From assembly GCF_000379105.1 (NCBI RefSeq), contig NZ_KB900609.1, positions 1,478,361 through 1,527,040 on the forward strand: DNA of 48,680 nucleotides, given 5' to 3'. This stretch comes from Methylobacterium sp. WSM2598 (GTDB taxonomy: Bacteria; Pseudomonadota; Alphaproteobacteria; Rhizobiales; Beijerinckiaceae). Numbering within the stretch: position 1 is the first letter of the stretch; each line of letters begins with the position of its first letter. The notes below the pieces were generated by a model that ran no database searches, was not told the DNA's origin, and worked only from the letters and a program-made list of their open reading frames with translations. The position numbers and the translations under genes were made by a program. This document shows, in pieces, positions 26,078 through 33,764 of the stretch.

Positions 26078-27406
26078 ATGAGTGAAGTCATTCCAATAGC
26101 TATGTTTGCCGTTAGTTCATTGATCAATATCTCCTCACTCGACGATGCGTTCATCGATTTGATGGCATTCGGGATTTCGAGAAGGGGTCTCCCGAGCCTG
26201 TCCGGGAAGTCCGCTATCCCCCGCATCGCCGTGTTTGTTGCAAACTGGCATGAGGAGGACGTCCTCGGGCGGATGGTCGAAGGCAATCTCGCGCGGATTA
26301 CCTGCCCCTACGTGAGCTTGTACCTTGGCGTTTACCCGAACGACACGGGTACTTTGCGCGTCGCCAGGGAACTCGAGTGCAAATACCCGAGTCGCGTCAC
26401 CGTCATCGTCAATACGCTCGGCGGTCCGACCTCGAAGGGCCAGATGCTGAATGAAATGTTCCGACAGGTCTTCGAGCGCGAGGACTGCCCGGACATCGCC
26501 GTCCTGCATGACAGCGAGGATGTCATTGATCCGCGCACCTTTTCTATCTATGCCGAATATAGCAAAGATCACGACTTTATTCAGGTCCCCGTGTTCTCGC
26601 TCGATCGGGGCGAGGGGCTTCCCGTCGCGTCGACCTACATGGACGAATTCGCTGAAAGGCACACTCGCGAGATGATCGTGAGGAACGCGGTGGGTGCGGC
26701 CATCCCGTCGGCCGGGGTGGGCACCGCGATGACCAGGAAGCTGCTGCAGCACTTCCTGGCAACGCGGGGTCAGGTCCTCATGTCCGGGACGGTCACGGAA
26801 GACTACATCCTCGGCGTAGAAGCCAAGCGCGCAGGCTTCAGATCGGCTTTCGCGGCGGTTTCTGCCGACGATGAGCGCGGTCTGAACTACGTCGCAACAC
26901 GGGAGTTTTTCCCAAAAAGCTTGTCATCAAGTATAAAGCAGAAGACGCGCTGGGTATACGGCATAAACTTCGAAGCTACGCACAAGCTGGGCTGGAAGGG
27001 TGATGCTTGGGATAAGTACTTTTTTGTGCGTGACAGGAAGGGCGTTGTCACTAATTTCCTTCCACCTGTCTCGCTGATGATCTTACTCCTGATCGCAGGC
27101 GGCATCATCGATCTTTCTGGTGTACCTGAGTCTTTGGAGCCGTTTTTGTCGGCGTCTGTCACCGTGAACCTCGTTGCGCTGTTCACCCGTTATGTGGTCA
27201 GGGTCGCAGCTTGCCGCGAAGTTTACGGTACGTATGATCTGCTCGGCATCGCGTATCGTTGGCCGGTTGGACTCTATATCAACGCGGCAGCCGTCTTCCG
27301 CGCGTGGAAGACTTACATCGGTGAGTCGGAATTCGCGACCAAGCCGATCGTCTGGTCGAAAACGGCGCACGATCTTCCTGAGGATTTCGGGAAAGCCACT
27401 CGGTAA
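26078..27406 (+). CDS. NfrB-like membrane glycosyltransferase (GT2), lacking the C-terminal c-di-GMP module
   Basis: A 442-aa polysaccharide synthase-like enzyme. All processive GT2 motifs are present: NWHEED (about 53-58), DSED at 145-148 in the DxD position, TED at 240-242 and QKTRW at 288-292. It aligns along its length with the first half of E. coli NfrB as I remember it: ISSLDDAFIDL, GVYPNDTGT, GGPTSKGQML, TYMDEFAERH, IPSAGVGTAM, REFFPKSL and FFVRDRKGVVTNF all have close NfrB counterparts. NfrB then continues with an MshEN-type c-di-GMP-binding half; here the protein stops right after WSKTAHDLPED, the end of the catalytic and membrane part. One N-terminal and about three C-terminal membrane helices are visible. 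First gene of an operon, 22 bp before the epimerase gene. Confidence 0.88.
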   Translation: MSEVIPIAMFAVSSLINISSLDDAFIDLMAFGISRRGLPSLSGKSAIPRIAVFVANWHEEDVLGRMVEGNLARITCPYVSLYLGVYPNDTGTLRVARELECKYPSRVTVIVNTLGGPTSKGQMLNEMFRQVFEREDCPDIAVLHDSEDVIDPRTFSIYAEYSKDHDFIQVPVFSLDRGEGLPVASTYMDEFAERHTREMIVRNAVGAAIPSAGVGTAMTRKLLQHFLATRGQVLMSGTVTEDYILGVEAKRAGFRSAFAAVSADDERGLNYVATREFFPKSLSSSIKQKTRWVYGINFEATHKLGWKGDAWDKYFFVRDRKGVVTNFLPPVSLMILLLIAGGIIDLSGVPESLEPFLSASVTVNLVALFTRYVVRVAACREVYGTYDLLGIAYRWPVGLYINAAAVFRAWKTYIGESEFATKPIVWSKTAHDLPEDFGKATR

Positions 27407-27428
27407 AAAAAATCAAAGGAAGAAGTAC

Positions 27429-28553
27429 ATGCGTATTCTGATCGCCTTTGGGACGCGTCCCGAGATCATCAAACTTGGACCGGTGTATCGGGCCCTTGTG
27501 GCGCAGCCTGGCATTCAGGTGGACGCATACTGGACCGGCCAGCACATTGAGCTGGCGGCCGGCCTGTTGCAGTTGTTCAACATCACCGTCAGGTACCATG
27601 GCGAAGCGGTGATGAGCGAACCCGGTCTGGCCGAGAAGTTCGGCTTGATGACGAACCAGATCGCCGCGGCGCTTCGAGCGACCCATTACGACTGGATCGT
27701 GGTCCAGGGTGACACGGCCACTGCTTCCGCCGCCGCGAGCGCTGGGTTCTTGTCCAGGGTGCCCGTCGCCCATGTCGAGGCTGGTTTGCGCACCGGTGAC
27801 CTGTCGTCACCCTGGCCCGAGGAGTACAACCGACGTGTCATCTCGGTGAGTTCCAGCCTGCATTTTTCGCCGACCGCGGAGAGTGCGGCGAATCTGCTCA
27901 GGGAAGGCGTTGATCCGAAGTCTGTGATCACGGTCGGGAACACGGTGGTGGACGCGCTTCTCTACGCTCGCGAGAATACCGCCCCGAACTACGCGCCGGT
28001 CGATTCGGGCATTGCCGGCATTCCGCTCAACAAGAAGCTGATTCTCGCGACGATGCATCGCCGCGAGAACATCGGTAGCCCGATGCGCGAGGTGCTTCGG
28101 GCGCTCCGCTCGCTGGCCGAGGACGGCGACAAGGTCGTCGCGCTGCCGGTTCACCTCAACCCCGAAGTGCGTCGCGAGGTTTTAGCAATTCTCGGTGGAA
28201 TCGAGAATGTGTGTCTGCTCGCGCCGCTTCAGTATCTCGACTTCGTCCATCTCCTCAGCCGCGCGTGGCTGGTGATCAGCGATTCGGGAGGTGTGCAAGA
28301 GGAGGCGCCGACCTTCGGCCTGCCGATCCTCATTACCCGGACGACGACCGAGCGTCCGGAAGTGGTGGCGGCCGGCTTCGGAAGCCTCGTCGGGTCCGAC
28401 CACGACGTCATCACGGCGATGGCCCGCGAACGCACGCGCGGAAGGACGCCTCACCGGCTGGGCGGGCCGAACCCGTTCGGTGACGGGCATGCATCGGTCC
28501 GGATCGCTGACGCGCTGATCGCGCGCACGCTCCGTCGGTCGGCTGCCGCCTGA
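27429..28553 (+). CDS. wecB: UDP-N-acetylglucosamine 2-epimerase (non-hydrolysing)
   Basis: A 374-aa cytoplasmic enzyme converting UDP-GlcNAc to UDP-ManNAc. Conserved elements are FGTRPEIIK at 7-15, Asp95 in QGDTA, Glu117 in HVEAGLRTGD, Glu131 in PEEYNR, His210 in TMHRREN, and SDSGGVQEEAP near the C-terminus; these match the catalytic residues of E. coli WecB in type and nearly in number. The start is the ATG at 27429, 22 bp after the glycosyltransferase stop; the frame is open further upstream, but that part overlaps the glycosyltransferase. The pairing suggests that it feeds UDP-ManNAc to the glycosyltransferase, as WecB (NfrC) does for NfrB in E. coli. The gene symbol reflects enzyme family, not proven orthology. 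Confidence 0.93.
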   Translation: MRILIAFGTRPEIIKLGPVYRALVAQPGIQVDAYWTGQHIELAAGLLQLFNITVRYHGEAVMSEPGLAEKFGLMTNQIAAALRATHYDWIVVQGDTATASAAASAGFLSRVPVAHVEAGLRTGDLSSPWPEEYNRRVISVSSSLHFSPTAESAANLLREGVDPKSVITVGNTVVDALLYARENTAPNYAPVDSGIAGIPLNKKLILATMHRRENIGSPMREVLRALRSLAEDGDKVVALPVHLNPEVRREVLAILGGIENVCLLAPLQYLDFVHLLSRAWLVISDSGGVQEEAPTFGLPILITRTTTERPEVVAAGFGSLVGSDHDVITAMARERTRGRTPHRLGGPNPFGDGHASVRIADALIARTLRRSAAA

Positions 28554-28568
28554 GCTTGGGAGAGCAAG

Positions 28569-29657
28569 ATGTCTGAACTCAAGGTGAGCCAGATGAGCTG
28601 GGGCAAGCTGTTCCGAGTTCTCGTGACCGGTACTGCGGTGATCGGCAGCGGAGCGATAGGCTTCTATTATTACTCAAGTGGCGTTCTGGTTCTGAATGCG
28701 GGCGGTTTGGTCACGCGCGACCGAGTCTACGTGGCGACGCCCTATGATGCCCGCGTCCGTGAGGTCTTCGTGCGCCCGGGCGACACGGTCGTCGCCGGCC
28801 AGAAGATTGCTGTGGTCGACTCTCCCTCGATCTCGAAGACGCTCGCGGAATTCTCCATTGAGCGCGCGAAGATCTCCTCGCGCGTCGCTCAACTCGAGGC
28901 CCGCACGACGATCGTGGCCGCGATGGTCCCTGTCGCCCGTGCCGGCGCGAAGCAGGCCAACGAGTTCATGGCCGACTTGAACAAGGCTAAGAGTTCGGGT
29001 CTTGCCCTCAACCGCTCGCTGCATGAGGTCACCGCCGCATCATTCACCGCGACCGAGCGCCTGCTCACGATGATCTCCGAGAAGATCTCGCTCGATACGG
29101 AACTCGCGTCGAACCGGGCGGCGCTCGCCGAAATCACCAGTGCTTCCGACAACCTGCGCAGGGTCTACGCGGACGGCGTGCTCACCGCGCCGGTCTCCGG
29201 CGTCGTCGGAAGCGCGATCGCGAGCCCCGGCGAGGTCCTCACGCCAGGCTCGAATCGGCTGGCCTCGATCTACACCGGCACGAGTTTCGTGCTCGCCTAC
29301 ATGCCTGAAAGCTATCTCTTCGAAGCTGCCGAGGGCCAGTCGGTGCAGGTCTCCGCCCATCGCCAGAGTGTGTCGGGCCAGATCGCCCGCATCCTTCCGG
29401 TCACCGACGCGCTGCCCCCCGAGTTTCAGCCCCCGAACAGGGCGCGCGATCGCGGGCAGGTCGTCAAAATCTCATTGAACGATGCTGACCGCTTCGCGGT
29501 GGATCAGAAAATTCGCGTCTCAAGTTGTATCGTGACCGGATGTAAAGAGAGCTACGTCGAGCAGGCCAAGGCCCGCGTGATCCTGACATTCGGAAATTTG
29601 CTGTCCAGCCCAGCTCACGCTGAGCGGATTAAGCGAGAGGCATCAGTAAAGCCATGA
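28569..29657 (+). CDS. HlyD/Alg44-like membrane adaptor of the polysaccharide operon
   Basis: A 362-aa protein with one N-terminal membrane helix (about 17-36, LVTGTAVIGSGAIGFYYYSS). A barrel/lipoyl half follows (VYVATPYDARVREVFVRPGD), then a helical hairpin (about 90-195), the second lipoyl half (LTAPVSGVVGSAIASPGEVL) and a C-terminal barrel region ending near RVSSCIVTGC. This is the layout of periplasmic adaptors (HlyD, and the periplasmic part of alginate Alg44). It starts 15 bp after the epimerase. Since the operon encodes a synthase rather than an exporter ATPase, I infer that it guides the new polysaccharide through the periplasm. Two Cys in the final 60 residues might form a disulfide. 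Confidence 0.85.
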   Translation: MSELKVSQMSWGKLFRVLVTGTAVIGSGAIGFYYYSSGVLVLNAGGLVTRDRVYVATPYDARVREVFVRPGDTVVAGQKIAVVDSPSISKTLAEFSIERAKISSRVAQLEARTTIVAAMVPVARAGAKQANEFMADLNKAKSSGLALNRSLHEVTAASFTATERLLTMISEKISLDTELASNRAALAEITSASDNLRRVYADGVLTAPVSGVVGSAIASPGEVLTPGSNRLASIYTGTSFVLAYMPESYLFEAAEGQSVQVSAHRQSVSGQIARILPVTDALPPEFQPPNRARDRGQVVKISLNDADRFAVDQKIRVSSCIVTGCKESYVEQAKARVILTFGNLLSSPAHAERIKREASVKP

Positions 29658-29668
29658 GGGGACAATAC

Positions 29669-29881
29669 ATGTTGGGCGAAATATACGATCCTTTGAAAGA
29701 TATATTTGATGAAAATCGAAGCTCGCGCCTCTATCAGACTGTGAATAGGTTCACGCCGGCGCGTCGGTGGCAGGATCGTGCGGCGTATTCCAGCCGCATC
29801 TGTGAGCGGGGCGCGGGATCGGACGCTGCGCCGCGTGCTCCCAAGGTCCGGCAAGGGCAGTGGCCGCAAATCGTTGAATGA
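29669..29881 (+). pseudogene. Short, probably truncated fourth gene of the polysaccharide operon
   Basis: An ATG at 29669 with GAGGGGA seven bases upstream follows the adaptor stop by 11 bp; another ATG (29654) overlaps that stop as ATGA. The first 30 residues (MLGEIYDPLKDIFDENRSSR) use AT-richer codons like the operon, but from about 29745 the frame switches to GC-rich, Arg/Ala-rich sequence that looks non-coding. The simplest reading is a real gene start joined to unrelated DNA, so the original product was longer. Alternatively it is a genuine 70-aa protein. No family recognised. Confidence 0.45.
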
Positions 29882-30146
29882 GGCTTGCGGCCGAGCCAGC
29901 CGCCTCGAGGGCTGGATGGAAAGGTCGACCGCGATCCGTGAGGGCGGTTGAACTCCCGTGTGAGCGCTGTCGCGCCCTCATCACGATCGAGCGCCGGATG
30001 CCGACGGCCTTTCGACGCTTGATCCCGGGGTTCGATGGCGCGCTTCACATGGCCGGCGCGCAATCCGAGGCCACCGCACCGCTTCGCAAGGACCTCGTGA
30101 ACCGCCGCAGGTTTCAGCGCGCAAGAATGTCGATGCGCATTTCTTG
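29882..30146. other. GC-rich interval without a supported gene
   Basis: Open frames exist on both strands but none has a recognisable motif or a convincing ribosome binding site. It sits between the truncated operon end and a convergent small gene. Confidence 0.35.
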
Positions 30147-30407
30147 TCAGGCCGGCGAAGCGCTTTTCGCGCTCAAGTTGCCATGAATAACCTCAATTAT
30201 CTTAGTGGCTTGCGCAATTGCCTCCTCCTTCAGTTCGCCAAACGTGATCCCATCCTCGTAAGATATATCAACAAGCATGGTCGTCGCGACTGTTGGGTGA
30301 CCTTCGTCGTTTTCGACTGTAAATACTACCTCAGCGCGCCGGCGAGGGGCTTCTTTGTTCTGATTTTGAATGTTTGCGATTTGCACTGATGTTAGATAAT
30401 AGGTCAA
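30147..30407 (-). CDS. Small hypothetical protein with TTG start, 86 aa
   Basis: The start is most likely TTG 30407, because a strong GGAGGAG ribosome binding site ends four bases before it; an ATG-initiated frame would begin at 30572, without such a site. The product begins LTYYLTSVQIANIQNQNKE and contains RAEVVFTVENDEGHPTVATT, then DISYEDGITFGELKEEAIAQ and a C-terminal amphipathic helix. Codons are AT-richer than in most of the window, hinting at horizontal origin. It looks like a small alpha/beta protein, perhaps phage- or plasmid-related, but I recognise no family. Confidence 0.6.
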   Translation of the reverse strand: MTYYLTSVQIANIQNQNKEAPRRRAEVVFTVENDEGHPTVATTMLVDISYEDGITFGELKEEAIAQATKIIEVIHGNLSAKSASPA

Positions 30408-30880
30408 ATCTCTCCTCCGAAGCTGAGCCTTTATTCTGAACGGATCGCAGGTGGCAACGGTATAAGATTTATCTTTATGACTCAAGCGCGGCTGGATGTT
30501 TGGATAGGGGAGCGCCTCAACCGGCAAGCGACTTGTGATCCGGCGGCACCGATGCGGCGGAGGGCCAGTCACGCGATGAGGGCGTGCCGGAGGAGGGAGC
30601 CCGAAGGCGTCTGCCGCGAACGCGACGGTTCACGCCTCGTCCATCTCCGCCCGCGCAACGACATCATGCAGACGCGCCTCGTGCCGAGTCCGTTGCCGGT
30701 CCCTCATCATCGTCTCCCCGCTTCGCCGGCCAGGCGGAATGCGTGGTGTCGCAGGAATCCATCGGCAGCGTCCGGCTGAGGCCCTCAAGGAGCCTCAGAG
30801 GAAGCTTTGGGCACTTGCTTCGGCCCGACTCCGGCCGCACCGTCGTCGCGCGCGGTGCCGGGAGGCCGGCAGCCGTTATC
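30408..30880. other. Intergenic stretch without a supported gene
   Basis: Short overlapping frames only. The stretch ends exactly where copy 2 of the 106-bp element begins. Confidence 0.4.
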
Positions 30881-30986
30881 CTAGAGCATTTTCCGACGAA
30901 GTGGATGCCGGTTCGTCGCAGAAAATGCGGCAAGATCAAAGACCTAGAGCAGTACCCGATGGCCACGTGATCGGGTGCTGCTCTAG
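30881..30986. repeat. 106-bp double-hairpin dispersed element, copy 2
   Basis: Same boundaries (ctagagc, gctctag) and length as copy 1. Its left hairpin is better conserved (ttcgtcgcagaaaatgc arm). Its right stem pairs gagcagtacccgat with atcgggtgctgctc. Compared with copy 1, stem position 5 changes G to A while its partner changes C to T, keeping the pair; position 7 changes C to T against an unchanged G, giving a wobble pair. Confidence 0.85.
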
Positions 30987-31108
30987 GAACGGAGGCAGCG
31001 CCACTCCGCGTGGAGTACATGAGAACCGTTGCGCTTCTGAGACGTTCAGAACGTGCGTGCTGAATCGACACGGGCGGATCCAGCACGTCTGCGACGGAAG
31101 GTCTGACC

Positions 31109-31369
31109 ATGAAAGTCTGCAAGGCTACAGGATCAGCTGCGTTGTTGATCGCGATTGCCATGAGTTCTTCGGCCATGCCGGCCTCGGCTCGAGGTCGAGG
31201 AGTTGCCGTCGTCCGCGCCACCTCCATGAGCCCGGCTTACGGTGACGTCATTTCGCCTTTCTGCTTGGGGCGCTGCCTGCGAGGGCTGCCACCCTGCTCG
31301 GTCGGAAGCCGCTGGTACGGTCCCTACGGGTATGTTTGCTACAAACCGGAGCCGCCGTTCCGCTGGTAG
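31109..31369 (+). CDS. Small secreted cysteine- and aromatic-rich protein, 86 aa
   Basis: ATG 31109 follows GGAAGG. A clear Sec signal peptide (MKVCKATGSAALLIAIAMSS to about ASA at 27) is followed by a short mature chain with four Cys (CLGRCLRGLPPCSVG and YGYVCYKPEPPFRW) and several Tyr and Trp. It would be a small periplasmic or surface protein, possibly disulfide-bonded. Similar short YGYVCY-type secreted proteins are common hypotheticals in Rhizobiales (recollection). Function unknown. Confidence 0.6.
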   Translation: MKVCKATGSAALLIAIAMSSSAMPASARGRGVAVVRATSMSPAYGDVISPFCLGRCLRGLPPCSVGSRWYGPYGYVCYKPEPPFRW

Positions 31370-31544
31370 CAGCCCTGATGCAACGATGTCTTCGGTCTGA
31401 GTCGGTCCGGCCGATCGTTGGCGGCTCCCGCTTCGACGCTCGGCTCGCGCCGTGACAAGGATCTCGATCGGGCTGGTCTCAACGAGCAACCGCTGCGCGG
31501 GGGCGGGATCGGAAGGGAGCGTGAGCCCCCGAGCCGCTGGCCGG

Positions 31545-31658
31545 CACCGGGCGCGACGCGCCGCCCGCGACGATCGCCCGGGCCTGCGGCTCCCGGTCGA
31601 GTGGATCGCCGGCACGCCGCGGAGCTGCCCTTCGGAGCACCCCTCCGCCCGGATGGGC
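31545..31658 (-). pseudogene. Degenerate fragment of an MCP/Cache sensor gene
   Basis: About 110 bp match, with several substitutions and small indels, the part of the intact gene at 24117-25202 that encodes [17 protein letters not shown] (near 24355-24470). Shared blocks include cgcccgcgacgatcgcccgg and gggcctgcggctccc. Frames are broken ([10 protein letters not shown] is readable, but the flanks shift), so it is non-functional. Confidence 0.7.
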
Positions 31659-31684
31659 CGGACGCGAGGTGACGCGCCGCCGCG

Positions 31685-33442
31685 CTACGGGATCGCCTCG
31701 CGGTCGCGCATGACGTCGGTCATCGGTGACGCCCGGACCACCCGGCCCCCCTCCAGCACGATCGCGCTGTCGCATCGCGAGAGCGTGCTCATGCGGTGGC
31801 TCACGACGAGCATCGTGCAGGACCGGCGCGACGACGCGAGGAGATCCATGATCGTCCTCTCCGACAGGCCGTCGACCGCGCTCGTCGCCTCATCCAGGAT
31901 CAGCAATCTGGGCTTGCGGACGATGGCGCGTGCGAGGCCGATCCTCTGCCGCTGGCCTCCCGACAGGTTGAGTCCCCTGCTGCCGACATTCGTCGCGTAG
32001 CCCAGCGGCAGGGACCGGACGAAGGCGTCGGCGTCCGCCACTCGCGCGGCCTCCTCGATCTCGGCTTGGCCGACATGCGGGGCGCCGTAGGCGATGTTCT
32101 CGGCGATCGTCCCCTCGATGATCTCGGTGTCCTGTCCGGCGATGCCGATCAGATTCAGCCATTCCGAACGATCGAGCCGGTCCAATGAGGTCCCGTCCAC
32201 CAGGATCTCACCCGATGTGGGCTCGAGCAGGCCGCACAGGAGATTGATGATCGTTGACTTCCCTGAGCCGGACGGTCCGATCAGCGCCGTCGATGAGCCG
32301 GCGCGGATGACGAAAGAGGCACTGTCGATCGTTCGGATCTCGGAGGAACTGTGATACCGGAAGCTCACGTCGGCGAAACGGATATCCCTGTCGAAGCTGG
32401 GCTTGACCTGGCCCAGCGATCGCGGCGCAGCCTTGCGCGTCACCGCCAGGAGCCACTCCACCTCCTGCACGGCGCCGGAGGTCTGTGAGATCTTGGCGCG
32501 GGCGGCCTCGAACGTGGCGAGGTGCGGCTGCGTGCGTTGGAGCAGGACCAGAAACGTCGCGAGGACCGGCAGGGGAACGTCGGCCGCGACCCGGACGGTG
32601 CCGGCCAGCAGGAGGACCAGCACGCAGGTCCGCAGGCTCTCGCTCAGGGGTTGGATCAGCGCCGATTTCCGCTCCATCGCGAAGATGAGCGCCCGAACCT
32701 TCTCGGACGCGTCGCGGAAGCGGGCCTCCTCCCGCGCCTCCTGCCCGAAGATGCGGATCGGGCGCATGGCCAGGACGCTGATCATCATCGCGCTCGCCAG
32801 CGACTCGTTCTCCGCCGACATCTGGCTGCTGAGGTCGTTCACCCGACGGGTGATCCGGGCGATCGCGTGCCGGATGGCCAGGACGCCCAGTCCGACCGCC
32901 AATCCCAGCCGCCACTCGCTCCAGAGAAGGAAGATCCCGAACAGGATGAGGGACGCGGCGCTGGACAGGGCCTGGAAGAAGGCCCGTATGGCCTCCGACG
33001 CCCGCCACGATTCATTGGCCAGGATGTTGATGATCCGGCCCGGCGGCTCGACCAGGAAGAAGCCGTACTCCACCGTGAGAAGCTGGTGCGCGAGAGCGAC
33101 GCGCACGTCGTGGCTGGCCCGACCATCCACGAACGAGATCAGGAGCGTGTTGAGGAACGCGACCGCGTTCTTCAGGATGACGAGACCCGCGATCCCTGCG
33201 CAGATGTAAACGAGGCGTGTATTCGCCGGCAAATCCGCCCCGAACTGCATCAGCACGCGGAACGGGCCGGACGAGGCCGCCGACTCGCTCGACGTCAAGC
33301 TCACGACCAGGGGCGCGATCAGGCCGACCCCGATGCCCTCGAGTCCCGTGGAGATGAGGCCGAGAACCGTGACGGCTGGAACCGACCACAGATAGCGGCG
33401 CGCGATGTTGACGAGCGGGCGATGCTTATCGAATAAAAACAT
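31685..33442 (-). CDS. ABC exporter (MsbA-like), probably for a glycan or glycolipid
   Basis: A 585-aa half-transporter. The membrane domain spans about 1-320 with helices near 20-45, 75-95, 155-175 and 270-305. The ATPase domain has Walker A GPSGSGKST starting at about 389, Q-loop GIAGQD, signature LSGGQRQR, Walker B LLILDEATS and H-loop SHRMS. There is no peptidase domain and no HlyD gene alongside, so this is not the T1SS pattern. It lies divergently from a glycosyltransferase gene with a 322-bp gap, next to deacetylase and glycosyltransferase genes, so a lipid-linked sugar or glycolipid is the most likely cargo. That is inferred from context. Confidence 0.88.
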   Translation of the reverse strand: MFLFDKHRPLVNIARRYLWSVPAVTVLGLISTGLEGIGVGLIAPLVVSLTSSESAASSGPFRVLMQFGADLPANTRLVYICAGIAGLVILKNAVAFLNTLLISFVDGRASHDVRVALAHQLLTVEYGFFLVEPPGRIINILANESWRASEAIRAFFQALSSAASLILFGIFLLWSEWRLGLAVGLGVLAIRHAIARITRRVNDLSSQMSAENESLASAMMISVLAMRPIRIFGQEAREEARFRDASEKVRALIFAMERKSALIQPLSESLRTCVLVLLLAGTVRVAADVPLPVLATFLVLLQRTQPHLATFEAARAKISQTSGAVQEVEWLLAVTRKAAPRSLGQVKPSFDRDIRFADVSFRYHSSSEIRTIDSASFVIRAGSSTALIGPSGSGKSTIINLLCGLLEPTSGEILVDGTSLDRLDRSEWLNLIGIAGQDTEIIEGTIAENIAYGAPHVGQAEIEEAARVADADAFVRSLPLGYATNVGSRGLNLSGGQRQRIGLARAIVRKPRLLILDEATSAVDGLSERTIMDLLASSRRSCTMLVVSHRMSTLSRCDSAIVLEGGRVVRASPMTDVMRDREAIP

Positions 33443-33764
33443 GCAAATCTTCGATCGGTCGCGACGAATGGATCTTGAACGGAGGCATGGGCGGATCCGA
33501 CGCCGCGGCTCGGGTCGTTCCCCTCATCATGCCGGTACCCGATCACGCGGGCTTCCGAAGTGACGCTCCAAGACGCCTCGCGCGGCGGGCGCGGCGCGGG
33601 GCGTCGCGAACGCGCGGACCGGCGGCGCAACAGCGATGAGGGCGGGCCGCCGTTCCACGATCAGCCGCGGGGTGCCCGGGCCGGCGACGACCGGCGCCGT
33701 CCACGCGTCGCGACGCGCGCCGATGCAGAGCGGGCCTCTCAGGATGAAGGGAAGCAAGGATCTC
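33443..33764. other. Divergent intergenic region between ABC exporter and glycosyltransferase
   Basis: The frame of the downstream gene is open back to 33636 but yields Arg/Pro/Ala-rich sequence without a fold-like pattern, so I treat it as leader DNA. Promoters for both directions should lie here; none could be assigned. Confidence 0.4.
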
